A DNA stretch of 45,244 bases from CAZACZ01 sp964483695 (GCA_964483695.1 CAZACZ010000013.1:1-45244); one strand, 5' to 3'; positions 31,382-40,310 are shown, counted from the stretch's first letter. Numbers and translations are program-made. The notes: generated by a model from the sequence alone, not told the origin.

Positions 31382-32247
31382 GCCGGGGCGGGGTCGTCTT
31401 GGCCGCGTTCGCCCATCCGGACGACGAGACCTTCGCCGCCGGGGCGCTGCTCGCGAAGCTCGCTGCTGCCGACGTCGCGACCCACCTGCTGGTAGCCACC
31501 TTCGGCGAACGCGGTTGGAAGGGCACGCCGCGCCCGGCGCCGGAGGAGATCGCTCGCCGCCGCGAGGCCGAGGTGCGCGCGGCCGCCCAGGTGCTCGGCC
31601 TTCGTTCGGTCCAGCTGCTCGGCTTCGCCGACGGCGGTGTCGCCGCGGCGCCCACGGAGCAGGTGGTGCGCGCCATCGCCCGGCGGATCCGCGCCGTGAC
31701 CCCCGACGCCGTGCTGACGTTCGGTCCCGACGGCCTGACGGGTCACCCGGATCACGTCGCGATCTCGCACGCCACGGCAGCGGCCGTGGCCGCCGCCGGC
31801 AGCGACCCCGCCTACGACATGGCCGACGCCATGTTCCCGCCGGCGGGCACCGCGTCGCTATGGCACGTGGGCATGACCCTCGAGCAGCACCGCGCCTACG
31901 AGACGCTGATCGGTCCGCTCGAGTGGCGTGGCGCGGACCCGCCCGTGCGCCCGGGACCGTGGCAGCCGTGGGACGTCAGCGGCGAGGTCGATACCCGCGC
32001 CTACGCTGGGGTGGTGCGCGCGGCCGCGTTGTGCCACCCGTCGCAGCTACGCGACGCCGAGGCGCTGCGCGCCGCGCCGGCGATGGCCTGGCAAGCCGCG
32101 TTCGGGCGCGCCTCGCTGCGGCTCGCGTCGGCGCGAGCGAACGGTCCCGACCCCATCGCTCGGCTCGTCGCCGCGACGCCGTGGGTGCCGGAGTTCGACC
32201 TTCCCCCCATGGCTCCCCGCCGCATACCGGGAGTGGGATCGCGATGA
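31378..32247 (+). CDS. PIG-L family deacetylase
   Basis: A 289-aa zinc-dependent N-deacetylase of the LmbE/PIG-L family. AFAHPDDETFAAGALLA has the metal and catalytic residues (H13, D15, D16), and TGHPDHVAISHATAAAV the third ligand. Relatives act on GlcNAc conjugates such as GlcNAc-inositol (mycothiol) and GlcNAc-malate (bacillithiol). Which of these, if any, is not visible. It overlaps by 4 bp both with the membrane protein before it and the transporter after it. Confidence 0.88.
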   Translation: MSRGGVVLAAFAHPDDETFAAGALLAKLAAADVATHLLVATFGERGWKGTPRPAPEEIARRREAEVRAAAQVLGLRSVQLLGFADGGVAAAPTEQVVRAIARRIRAVTPDAVLTFGPDGLTGHPDHVAISHATAAAVAAAGSDPAYDMADAMFPPAGTASLWHVGMTLEQHRAYETLIGPLEWRGADPPVRPGPWQPWDVSGEVDTRAYAGVVRAAALCHPSQLRDAEALRAAPAMAWQAAFGRASLRLASARANGPDPIARLVAATPWVPEFDLPPMAPRRIPGVGSR

Positions 32248-33167
32248 CCAAGGCGATGCAGGTGGCGCTGTTGCTCACGACCGCCCTGCTGTTCGGCGCA
32301 AACTTCACCTTCATGAAGGTCGCGGCGCCGGCGTTCGGGCCGCTCGCCCTCATCGGCCTCAGGCTCGTGCTGGCGGCGGAGGTGCTGATGCTGGTCGCGC
32401 TCGTGACGCGCAAGCGCTTGGCGTACCCCGGTCGCTGGTGGGACTGGTTCGTCTTCGCCGGCCTGCACGCCGCCATCCCGTTCAGCCTCGCCGCCTGGGC
32501 CGAACTGAGCATCCCGTCGTCGCTGGCCGCCGTCGTGATGGCCACCATGCCGCTCTTCACCGCCGTGTTCACGGCCGTCTGGCTGCGCGAACGCCTCTCG
32601 GGCCGTGTGGTGCGCGGCATGCTCCTCGGCCTGGCCGGCGTCGCCGTCCTCGCCGGCTTCGATGGCGTGGCAGCCGGCAACGTCCTGGGCGTGGGTGCGA
32701 TGGTGGTGGCCGCGGCGAGCTACGCGCTCGGCGCCGTGTACGCCAAGCGCCGCCTGGCGTCGGCGGACCCGCTCTCGCTCACCGTCGGCAACTGCGCCGC
32801 CGCCGGCCTGCTGCTGCTGCCCGCCACCTTCGCCACGGCGCCCACCGAGATGCCGGGCGCGGGCGCGGTCGCGGCCCTGGCGGGGTTGACGCTGCTGGGG
32901 ACCGTGCTCGCCTTCGGTCTGTACTTCCGCCTCCTGGCGCGCACCTCCGCCGTCACCGCGTCGGCCACCGCCTTCCTCATCCCGGCGTTCGGGGCGCTGC
33001 TCGGTACGGTCTTCCTCCATGAGCGCATGAGCCTGAACATGGCGCTGGGAGTGGCGCTGATCGTGGGCAGCCTGGTGCTGGTGACGGGCGCGCGGTCGCC
33101 GAACCGGCCCCGCCCCGCACTGCCCGCCCCGCGGTGGCTCCGCGCGCGACGGATCCAGGCGCCATGA
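32244..33167 (+). CDS. DMT-superfamily transporter (EamA family)
   Basis: A 307-aa membrane protein with two EamA repeats of five helices each; the first begins ALLLTTALLFGANFTFMKVAA and the second around NVLGVGAMVVAAASYALGAVY, with the usual VTASATAFLIPAFGALLG near the end. Probably exports metabolites or amino acids. The C-terminal tail (about 25 residues) is Pro/Arg rich. It overlaps by ATGA with the genes on both sides. Confidence 0.9.
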   Translation: MTKAMQVALLLTTALLFGANFTFMKVAAPAFGPLALIGLRLVLAAEVLMLVALVTRKRLAYPGRWWDWFVFAGLHAAIPFSLAAWAELSIPSSLAAVVMATMPLFTAVFTAVWLRERLSGRVVRGMLLGLAGVAVLAGFDGVAAGNVLGVGAMVVAAASYALGAVYAKRRLASADPLSLTVGNCAAAGLLLLPATFATAPTEMPGAGAVAALAGLTLLGTVLAFGLYFRLLARTSAVTASATAFLIPAFGALLGTVFLHERMSLNMALGVALIVGSLVLVTGARSPNRPRPALPAPRWLRARRIQAP

Positions 33168-33571
33168 CCCGGCCCGCCGACGCCGAGCCTCGCGCGCCGC
33201 GCGCCGCGAGACGGCCGCTGGCCATGCTGACCCTGACGGTGTTCTACCCGTCGGGGTCGTGCTCTGCGGAGGACGCAGCTTCCGGTGCGGCGCAACTCCG
33301 CGCCGCTCGGGTGTTGTTGATGCGCCTGATGCGCGAGCACGCGTTGCTGCGGCACGCTCGGGCGGCGGGTGTCCGCCTGCGGTTCGACCCGCCCGAGCTG
33401 GTGGGCGTCTTGCCGCTGGGGCGCTTCGATCACGCGGTGGGTCGTCTCGAGGCGCACGTCGCGCGCGGCGTGGTCGGGCGCTTCGAAGCGCGCTTCTACC
33501 GTGGCGTCGACGAGACCTGCAGGGTGTCGATCGGGGTGCGGCCGCAGGAGCCGCGCGCGGGCGCGCACTAG
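33164..33571 (+). CDS. Hypothetical 135-aa protein
   Basis: The start overlaps the transporter stop (ATGA), which supports its being real. The product has a basic Pro/Ala/Arg leader, then LAMLTLTVFYPSGSCSAEDA and a helix-rich core with ARVLLMRLMREHALL and PPELVGVLPLGRFDHAVGRL; it ends VSIGVRPQEPRAGAH. I do not recognise a family. It lies immediately before the AfsR-like regulator, which has its own promoter. Confidence 0.65.
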   Translation: MTRPADAEPRAPRAARRPLAMLTLTVFYPSGSCSAEDAASGAAQLRAARVLLMRLMREHALLRHARAAGVRLRFDPPELVGVLPLGRFDHAVGRLEAHVARGVVGRFEARFYRGVDETCRVSIGVRPQEPRAGAH

Positions 33572-33651
33572 ACGACTCGTGCTCCTCCCGGCCCCGGCGA
33601 GCTCCGGACCCGCTGCGCGGACCTCGGGTCGTGCGACCGAAGGCACCGGAG

Positions 33652-33657
33652 TACAGT
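33652..33657 (+). promoter_or_regulatory. TACAGT -10 box for a leaderless AfsR-like regulator
   Basis: TACAGT ends 5 nt before the ATG at 33663. No Shine-Dalgarno sequence is present. Confidence 0.55.
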
Positions 33658-33662
33658 GGCCC

Positions 33663-36638
33663 ATGCGGCTGCGCACGCTCGGTGGTCTCGAGCTGGAGGG
33701 CAGCGCCCTGACGCGTCCCGTCGTCCTGATGCTGCTCGCCTACCTTTCCCTGGAGGGTCCGCAGGAGCGCCGGTTCTTGGCGGATCTGTTCTGGATGGAC
33801 GCGGCCGACCCGCTCAACCGACTCTCCAGCACCCTGAGCAAGGTACGCAAGCTCGGTGACGGCGTGGTGGGCGCGGACGCCTACCGCGTCTGGTCGGACC
33901 TCGACACCGACGTCCGTTCGTTCGGCGCGGCCATCGACGCTGGCGACGTGGCGCGTGCCATCGAACTCTACCGCGGACCGTTCCTCCTCGGCGTGCAGCC
34001 CACCGGCGGCGTCGAACTGGAGGAGTGGCTGTACGCCACGCGCGAGCGGCTGGCGGACCGGGCGCGCCGCGCTCACCTGATGCTGGCAGCGCACGAAGGA
34101 GCGCACGGGCGGTTCGCAGTGGCCGCGCACCACGCCGAGGCGGCGCTCGACGTGGCGGGAGCGTCCGAGCCGGAGCCGGACGACCTGGAACGCATCCTGG
34201 TGGCGCTCACGGCAGGCGAGAGCCCCCGCGCCGGTGCCGTCCGGCGCGAGGCGGACGCCTACGGCATGAGCGTGGCCGTCGACGTGGCGGGGGCACGCGA
34301 GCGCCTCCTCGGCGATCGGGCTGGCGCCCAGGTAGACGCTTCCGCGCAGCGCCCCGCGCTGCCGACGTTCGCCACGCCGTTCGTCGGACGGAGGGTCGAG
34401 TCGCAGCGCCTGCGCGAGCAGGTGCAGGATCCGGCGTGCCGCTTGCTCACCATCGTGGCCCCGGGCGGGATGGGGAAGACGCGCCTCTCGCTCGCCGTGG
34501 CGGAGAACGCCGCGGCGGGGTTCCGCGACGGCGCCCGCTTCGTCGCGCTGGCGCCGGTGTCCGAGGCGAGCGGGATCGTGTACGCCATCGCCGATGCCTT
34601 GCCGGTCTCGCTCGAAGGGGACCGTCCGCCGGTCGAGCAGCTGGTGAGCGCGCTCCAGGACCTCGACGTGCTGCTCGTGCTCGACAACTTCGAGCACCTG
34701 CTCGACGGCACCGGCTTGGTGCAGCAGCTGCTCGAGCGAACCGAGGGCGTCACCGTCCTGGTGACGTCCCGTGCCGGTCTGGGGCTGCATCTGGAGTGGC
34801 GCTTCGAGCTTCACGGCTTGGCGCTGCCGGAGCGCGAACCCGGCGTCGAGGCCGCGCTACCCGACGCGGAGGTCGCGGACGCGGTGCGTCTGTTCGAGCA
34901 GACCGCGCGGCGAGTCGCGCCGCAGCGAGCGTTCGACGCCGAGGACGCGGTGGACGTGACGCGCATCTGTCGCCTGGTGGAAGGGATGCCGCTGGCGATC
35001 GAGTTGGCCGCCACCTGGTTGACCGTCCTGTCGCCGCGCGAGATCGCCGACGAGATCGTGCGCGGCATCGACCTGCTCGAGACCGAGGCGCGCGACGTTC
35101 CCGAGCGTCAGCGCAGCATCCGTGCGATGTTCGAGTCGTCCTGGAAGCAGTTGTCGGAGGCGGAGCAGGACGTGTTCCGGGCCTGTTGCGTGTTCCGGGC
35201 TGGCTTCCGGCGCGAGGACGCCGAGGCCGTGGCGGGAGCGAACCTGCGCTCGTTGCGCACGCTCTCCGCTCGTGCGTTCGTGGGGAGGCGTGGCGAGCGC
35301 TACCACATCCACCACCTGCTGCGTCAGTTCGGCGAGGAGAAGCTGGCCGAGGCGCAGAAGAGCGACGAGATCCGAGAGCGGCACGGGAGCTACTTCCTCG
35401 CGCGGTTGCGGCAGCTCGACGCGTTGCGACGAAGCGGCCGCACACGCGAGTTCCTGGAAGCCATCGACAAGGACTTCCCGAACCTGCGGGTGATGTGGCA
35501 CTGGGCCGTGGCGCAACGGCGCCTGGTGGAGCTCGAGCAGATGGCCGGGGCCATCGAGCACTTCTTCGTGCAGCGCAGCCGTTACGACGAAGGGGTAGCG
35601 TTGTTCGACGACGCCATCGCCAGCCTCGACCTCGGCAACCCGGAGCATCACATCGCCATCGGTCGCCTCATGGTGGCGCGCGCTTGGCTGCGCACGCGCA
35701 CCGGCGAGCGTGCCCTGGCGCGGGCCGACATCGAGGAGGCCGAGCGCCTGCTGACGCCGTTCGGCCCGCGCGGGGCGCTCTGCGACTGCATCAACCTCCA
35801 GGGCGTGATCCTCGGCCTCCGTGGCGCGTACGTGGACGCGAAGGGCTGCTTCGAGCGTGCCCTGGCGATGGCGACCGAGGTCGGCGAGGAGGCGATGGCG
35901 AGCTTCTGCTTGAACAACCTTGCCATCACCGAGAAGCACCTCGGGAACCTAGCGGGCGCCGAGCGGCACTACCGCGAGGCCTTGCTGCTGGGCCGCAGGC
36001 TCGGGGAGAACGCTTCGGTCGTGCGGTACCTGAACAACCTCGGCTTGCTCTTGCGAGCTCGCGGCGAGGCCGAGGAGGCGGCGACGCACCTTCGGGAGGG
36101 CCTTGCGCTCGCGCAGCGGCTCGACTTGCGGCAACCCGCCGCCCACCTCTACTCGAGCCTGGGGAAGCTCGCGCTGGACCAGGCCGACCTCGACGACGCC
36201 AAGCAGCGGTTCGAGGAGGCGCTTCGGCTGGCGCGCGCCACCCGCTCCCGCGACCTCGAAGCGGAGGTGATGGCCGACCTCGGCCGGGTCGTCGCCGCGG
36301 CGGGCGGCCCTTCCGCGGCGCGCATCTTCCGCGACGGCCTGGCGTTGGCGCGCGAGGTCGAGAGCCCGCGCATCTGCCTGGTGTTCCTCACCGAGATCGC
36401 CGCGATGTGGGCGCGCGACGGGCGACCGGGCGACGCCACGACCTTGCTGGATACGGTCACGGCGCACCGCGCCACGGACGAGGCGACGCGGGCGCGCGCC
36501 GCAGAGCTCCTTCGCACGTCGACCGCCAGATCCGGCGGGGCCGACGGCGCGCTGCGCTGGGCGGCGGCCGAAGACGACGCCCCGCCCGCCGCCGACGCCC
36601 TCGAGCGGCTGCTGGACAGGCTCGCCTCCGCCCTCTGA
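33663..36638 (+). CDS. AfsR-like regulator: BTAD domain, NB-ARC-type ATPase, TPR array (991 aa)
   Basis: A large signal-transducing transcription factor. It opens with MRLRTLGGLELEGSALTRPV, a SARP-like winged helix, here short; the BTAD helices follow (IELYRGPFLLGVQP, ARRAHLMLAAHEGAHGRFA). The ATPase has Walker A VAPGGMGKTR (265-274), Walker B VLLVLDNFEHL, VTSRAGL and GMPLAIELAATWL (the GLPLA motif). From about 730 there are TPRs, for example CLNNLAITEKHLGNLAGAER. Known relatives bind direct repeats with an 11-bp period when activated. The start rests on the TACAGT box 5 nt upstream. The closest candidate targets are the repeats at 36804 and 29644. Confidence 0.9.
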   Translation: MRLRTLGGLELEGSALTRPVVLMLLAYLSLEGPQERRFLADLFWMDAADPLNRLSSTLSKVRKLGDGVVGADAYRVWSDLDTDVRSFGAAIDAGDVARAIELYRGPFLLGVQPTGGVELEEWLYATRERLADRARRAHLMLAAHEGAHGRFAVAAHHAEAALDVAGASEPEPDDLERILVALTAGESPRAGAVRREADAYGMSVAVDVAGARERLLGDRAGAQVDASAQRPALPTFATPFVGRRVESQRLREQVQDPACRLLTIVAPGGMGKTRLSLAVAENAAAGFRDGARFVALAPVSEASGIVYAIADALPVSLEGDRPPVEQLVSALQDLDVLLVLDNFEHLLDGTGLVQQLLERTEGVTVLVTSRAGLGLHLEWRFELHGLALPEREPGVEAALPDAEVADAVRLFEQTARRVAPQRAFDAEDAVDVTRICRLVEGMPLAIELAATWLTVLSPREIADEIVRGIDLLETEARDVPERQRSIRAMFESSWKQLSEAEQDVFRACCVFRAGFRREDAEAVAGANLRSLRTLSARAFVGRRGERYHIHHLLRQFGEEKLAEAQKSDEIRERHGSYFLARLRQLDALRRSGRTREFLEAIDKDFPNLRVMWHWAVAQRRLVELEQMAGAIEHFFVQRSRYDEGVALFDDAIASLDLGNPEHHIAIGRLMVARAWLRTRTGERALARADIEEAERLLTPFGPRGALCDCINLQGVILGLRGAYVDAKGCFERALAMATEVGEEAMASFCLNNLAITEKHLGNLAGAERHYREALLLGRRLGENASVVRYLNNLGLLLRARGEAEEAATHLREGLALAQRLDLRQPAAHLYSSLGKLALDQADLDDAKQRFEEALRLARATRSRDLEAEVMADLGRVVAAAGGPSAARIFRDGLALAREVESPRICLVFLTEIAAMWARDGRPGDATTLLDTVTAHRATDEATRARAAELLRTSTARSGGADGALRWAAAEDDAPPAADALERLLDRLASAL

Positions 36639-36803
36639 GGCAGGGCTCTTCGCGCGGCCTCGGCGCGTGCGAGCGCTGGGACGGTCGCCGCCGTCCACCG
36701 GCGCATCCGACCCGCGACGCGCCCGGTACGAGGCACCGGCGCGCGGCGCGATGGCCAGGGCGACCGTCGAGCGGGACCCTAGAGCGCGGCCCCTGCCCTT
36801 CGG

Positions 36804-36832
36804 CCGGGCAGACCCTGGACAGGGAGCGGGCA
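36804..36832. repeat. Three tandem heptamers at exact 11-bp period
   Basis: CCGGGCA (36804), CTGGACA (36815), GCGGGCA (36826), with 4-bp spacers. They match the consensus and period of the array at 29644, and each array is followed 12 bp later by a CATNNT box (CATGCT at 36845; CATCGT at 29696). Confidence 0.7.
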
Positions 36833-36850
36833 CCGTGCTCCGCGCATGCT

Positions 36851-36890
36851 GACCTCCTCGGCGGCGGATCGCCGCCGACGGAAGGAGGTC
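36851..36890 (+). promoter_or_regulatory. Inverted repeat pairing with the ribosome site of the second MTQID gene
   Basis: GACCTCCT (36851-36858) is the exact complement of AGGAGGTC (36883-36890), the ribosome site, and encloses GGCGGCG-GAT-CGCCGCC. It matches the layout before the first MTQID gene. A start of transcription downstream of about 36856 would remove part of the first arm. Confidence 0.5.
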
Positions 36891-36893
36891 GTC

Positions 36894-37049
36894 ATGACCC
36901 AGATCGACGAGCGCACGATGGCCCTGGCCGTCCGGAGCGCAGAAGAGCGGATCCAGGCCCACCAACACCGCGCCAGCGAACTTCGCCGAGCGAAGGACGC
37001 AAGAGCCACCACGACCGTCCGCTGGTTCTTCCTCGGCCTCGGCTGGTGA
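36894..37049 (+). CDS. 51-aa small protein, MTQID family member 2
   Basis: An unrecognised 51-aa protein. Begins MTQIDERTMALAVRSAEERI, has a helical basic middle (SELRRAKDARA) and ends with a hydrophobic VRWFFLGLGW. AAGGAGG lies 5-6 nt before the ATG. It is the same length as the gene at 29745, with the same first five residues and C-terminal Trp. The stop is 4 bp from the convergent stop of the PPC-domain gene. It follows the AfsR-like regulator by 255 bp, which hold the heptamer array and inverted repeat. Confidence 0.72.
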   Translation: MTQIDERTMALAVRSAEERIQAHQHRASELRRAKDARATTTVRWFFLGLGW

Positions 37050-37052
37050 GGA

Positions 37053-38717
37053 TCACGGCCCCTGCACCAGATGCATCTCGTACACCATCTGCGTGATGCT
37101 CACCTGCTGCGTGAGGGTGTACCCCGTGAGGATGCCGGATCCGACGTCGTAGACGTAGTCGATCCGGTGGAGCGGGCCCTCCTCCGTGATCACGACCTGG
37201 TTCGCGCTCGCGGCGCTCACGCTGACGGTGGCGCCGATCGGCTCGATTCGGTCGATGACCTGCCCCTGCTGCAGCGCCCGCAGGGCCTGCGGCGCGATCC
37301 ACAGCCCGCCGATGGACGCCGGTCCGTAGCTCCCCACCGTCGTGGACGTCGATGGCGGGACGCCCTGCAGGTTCTGCGTGATCGCCAGCGTCTGCACGTG
37401 CAGCCAGTCGGCACCGCGGGCGTCCGTCGTGACGACCTGCTCGATCCCGGTCCGATAGGTGCTGGCGCCGATGGTCGTGGCGGTCAGCGTTCCCTGGTAC
37501 CGCAGTTGCCCGAGTTGCCCGACCCACGTGGGCGTGGGCGCGTTCTGCCACGGAACGCTCACGTCGCGCGCCTCGACGAACCAGATGGTGATGAGCTGCG
37601 TCGACCCTTCGCCCACCTGGGCGCGGTCCCCGACGCCGGGCGTGATCACCGCCGTGCCGCCGCGCCGCGAGCCGTAGAAGACCATCAGGCCGGTCTGGAG
37701 ATCGTAGACGTAGGCGGTGTAGCCGGATCCCGTCCAGGTCTGGATGCGGATGGCGTCGTAGACCGTCTCGCCTACGCGGTACGGCATCCGCAGCACCCGC
37801 AGGTCGCCGGTGTTCACGTTCGGCAGGGTCTGGAGGACGGCGGGGTGGACCCAGTAGTCGGCGGCGCAACCCGCTTGCGTCACCAGGCCCCACGACGTGG
37901 AGTAGCCGGAGAGCCCGGTGCCGATGTCCCAGCTGTACAGCGCGGAGCTGAGTTGCGCCACCTGCTGGTCGAGGTACCCGACGCGCAGCACGGTGAAGCC
38001 GCCGCCGCTGGTACCGCGGGTCTCGCGCTCGCCCCAGCGCTGCCCGGTCTGCTCGTTGATCCACTCGCCGTTCTCGTCGAGCACGAGCTCGATCCCGACA
38101 CCCGGCACGGTCGCCGTCATGCCGAAGTACACCAAGCGCGTCCCGGTGCGGATCGTGGACGGCGGGCCGTACGCCGCCGCGTCCGGAAGTAGCGTCGACA
38201 GTGGGCAGACGTCGGGCACGCCCACCGGTTGGACCGCCACGGGCACGTTCGGCGCGACGGTGACGGCGCCGGTGGTGACGCTCAGGCGGTAGGTGCCGAC
38301 GGCGCCGGCGCCCAGGGGGTTGAAGACATCCACGTACCACCTTCCGACGTCCGGGTTCTCGAGCACCAACGTGGCCGGGTTCGCCGTGCCGACGTCGCGG
38401 AAGTCCCAGTCGCCGCCTTGGCCGCGCTCGTTGTAGTTGGTGATCTCGGCGCCGTAGCGAACGGCGACGTCGAGGTCGGCATCGGCGTCCAACTGCAGGG
38501 TCAGGCGCCCGGTCCCCGCAGGGACGTCGAGGACGTACGTGTGGTAGCTCGTTCCCTGCGCCGAACCGGCCAAGCTGCCGCGAGCGACCGCTCCGATGGG
38601 GAGCAGCCCGATGACGGCCGAATCGACCGTTCCCGCGACGATCTCGGCCTGAGCGAAGCCACGAACTCCCGCCGCCAGCAGGGCGGAAGCCACGACAACC
38701 ACGGCAAGCCGTCGCAT
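37053..38717 (-). CDS. Secreted protein with N-terminal PPC domain (554 aa)
   Basis: Signal peptide MRRLAVVVVASALLAAGVRG FAQ, then a pre-peptidase C-terminal (PPC)-like beta sandwich at about 45-150: SYHTYVLDVPAGTGRLTLQL, DADLDVAVRYGAEI, WYVDVFNPLGAGAVGTYRLSV. The rest (about 170-554) is beta-rich and rich in Thr, Gly and Tyr, with no motif I recognise; a peptidase site is not visible. It may be a cell-surface or binding protein. GGAGGAGGG precedes the ATG at 38717. It is convergent with the second MTQID gene. Confidence 0.78.
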   Translation of the reverse strand: MRRLAVVVVASALLAAGVRGFAQAEIVAGTVDSAVIGLLPIGAVARGSLAGSAQGTSYHTYVLDVPAGTGRLTLQLDADADLDVAVRYGAEITNYNERGQGGDWDFRDVGTANPATLVLENPDVGRWYVDVFNPLGAGAVGTYRLSVTTGAVTVAPNVPVAVQPVGVPDVCPLSTLLPDAAAYGPPSTIRTGTRLVYFGMTATVPGVGIELVLDENGEWINEQTGQRWGERETRGTSGGGFTVLRVGYLDQQVAQLSSALYSWDIGTGLSGYSTSWGLVTQAGCAADYWVHPAVLQTLPNVNTGDLRVLRMPYRVGETVYDAIRIQTWTGSGYTAYVYDLQTGLMVFYGSRRGGTAVITPGVGDRAQVGEGSTQLITIWFVEARDVSVPWQNAPTPTWVGQLGQLRYQGTLTATTIGASTYRTGIEQVVTTDARGADWLHVQTLAITQNLQGVPPSTSTTVGSYGPASIGGLWIAPQALRALQQGQVIDRIEPIGATVSVSAASANQVVITEEGPLHRIDYVYDVGSGILTGYTLTQQVSITQMVYEMHLVQGP

Positions 38718-38961
38718 GCCACCCTCCTCCGGGGCGCCACTCCCGACCTACCGCTCTCGCACGGGGCATACCCGTCTCCGCCACCATCGTAGTCCCGTGC
38801 GGGGCGCCGCAGCCCGCCTTGGCAGGCAGGCGGAACCGGCCGACGCCGGCACGGCGTCGACCAACCTCGCTCAGGCCGCCCCTACCGATGTCGCTGGCGC
38901 GCCGCGCACGTTGGGTGAGCGATGGGACCCGGCGCTTGGGCCGGCGACGACCGCTACGGGG

Positions 38962-40287
38962 TCACGGGGCCGTGACCGGAGACGCGTCGCGCGCGGGACG
39001 GGCGCGGTCGGCGACGAGCAGCAGCCCTAGGCTGAGCACGATCGCTACTCCCGCGACGGTCCAGGCGGTCTCTAGCGACACCGACTCGGCAACGGCGCCG
39101 AGCACGATGCTTCCTAGGAACGCGCCGGCGAATCCCGCCAGCGAGCGCACCGACAGCATCACCGAGCGGCGTTCGCCGGGCACCGCGCCGTTGAACAGCG
39201 CCGCCAAGGGCGAGCCGGTCCCGCCCAACGCGAGGTACGCCAGCCAGAACAGGGCCACCGCGGCGGGCACGACCTGCATCGCCGACAGCGTCACGATGGC
39301 GGCGAACTGCAGCAGGTGGAACACCGCCGCCACACGCGCCTGGCGCCGCTTGAGCCAGCGGCTGAGCGGGATGGCCGCGAGGTTCCCGAGCATCCCCGCT
39401 CCGAACGACCCCGCCATGATCACGCCGAAGAGCCAGGTCTTGCCGGCGTCGTCGCCGAGGCGGGCGGCGAAGAACGGCTGCCAGAACGTCTCTAGGCCCG
39501 CCACCGTGAAGCCCGCTACCGCCGACACCCCCAGCAGCGCGAGCACCGTGGGGTTGCCGCGGGTGAGGGCGAGCGCGTCGCGGAAGACGCGCGCGTAGGG
39601 CGCCTTGGGGTGCTCGGACGGCGCTTCGCGCACCAGCACCAGGATGGCGAGCAGCGCGAGGGCCTTGACGCCGAGGGAGGCCAGGACCGGCACGGCAAGC
39701 GGGCTGAGGATGGCACCGTCGGTGGTCGGCAGATGCGCGAACCAGGTCGGCAGGAAGCCGCCGAGCAGGGTGGCGGTGGCGAGCGCGAGCAACTCGAAGG
39801 TACCGGCCACGGCGAGCGGCGGCTGCAGGTCGACGTCGGGGTCGATGGCTTGTTGCGCATCGACGAACCACGCTTCCAACGCGCCAGAGCCGAGGGCGCG
39901 CGAGGCGCCGTAGATGACGGCGAACGCCAGCAGCATCGGCATGGAGAACGTCACCAACAGGACGGCCGAGGCGACCAGCGCCAGGGCGCCGGCCATCAGC
40001 GCGACGCGCTTGCGCCCGATGGTGTCGGCCAGGCCGCCGGTGGGTACCTCCAACAGCGCCACCGTGAGCGAGTAGACGCCGGTGAACAGGCCGACGTCCA
40101 GCAGCGAGAAGCCGCGCGACTGGACGAACAGCACCGAGATGGCCATCGGCAGCACGTTGCCGAACCAAGTGAGGGCGTTCACGACGTTGTAGGTGCGTCG
40201 CACCGCGCGCAGGCCGGCGACCTTGGCGGGACCCGAGATCGCGGTGGCGGTGTCGTTGGCGTGGAACCGTTCAGGGGAGCGTTCCAT
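38962..40287 (-). CDS. Major facilitator superfamily transporter
   Basis: A 441-aa membrane protein with about twelve helices. The motif-A loop is VPTGGLADTIGRKRVALMAG, between helices 2 and 3; the second half mirrors it (FGAGMLGNLAAIPLSRWLKR RQARV). Probably a drug or metabolite exporter. It is divergent, 30 bp apart, from an HTH regulator at 40318, which may control it. An N-terminal extension of about 25 residues comes before the first helix. The 244 bp upstream of pepF-like neighbours to its left (38718-38961) hold no gene that I can see. Confidence 0.88.
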   Translation of the reverse strand: MERSPERFHANDTATAISGPAKVAGLRAVRRTYNVVNALTWFGNVLPMAISVLFVQSRGFSLLDVGLFTGVYSLTVALLEVPTGGLADTIGRKRVALMAGALALVASAVLLVTFSMPMLLAFAVIYGASRALGSGALEAWFVDAQQAIDPDVDLQPPLAVAGTFELLALATATLLGGFLPTWFAHLPTTDGAILSPLAVPVLASLGVKALALLAILVLVREAPSEHPKAPYARVFRDALALTRGNPTVLALLGVSAVAGFTVAGLETFWQPFFAARLGDDAGKTWLFGVIMAGSFGAGMLGNLAAIPLSRWLKRRQARVAAVFHLLQFAAIVTLSAMQVVPAAVALFWLAYLALGGTGSPLAALFNGAVPGERRSVMLSVRSLAGFAGAFLGSIVLGAVAESVSLETAWTVAGVAIVLSLGLLLVADRARPARDASPVTAP

Positions 40288-40304
40288 GCACCTAGGCTGT
40301 GCGC

Positions 40305-40310
40305 TACGCT
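40305..40310 (+). promoter_or_regulatory. TACGCT -10 box for a leaderless HTH regulator
   Basis: TACGCT ends 7 nt before the ATG at 40318. The whole divergent gap to the MFS start is only 30 bp, so the two promoters overlap. Confidence 0.5.

Noticed and set aside
32001..34814. 937-codon minus-strand open frame
   Set aside because: Spans several real plus-strand genes; low-complexity Arg/His/Gln translation.
36792..36810. CTGCCC-GGGCAG hairpin as a terminator for the AfsR-like gene
   Set aside because: It is about 155 bp after the stop, has no T-tract and overlaps the first heptamer of the repeat array.
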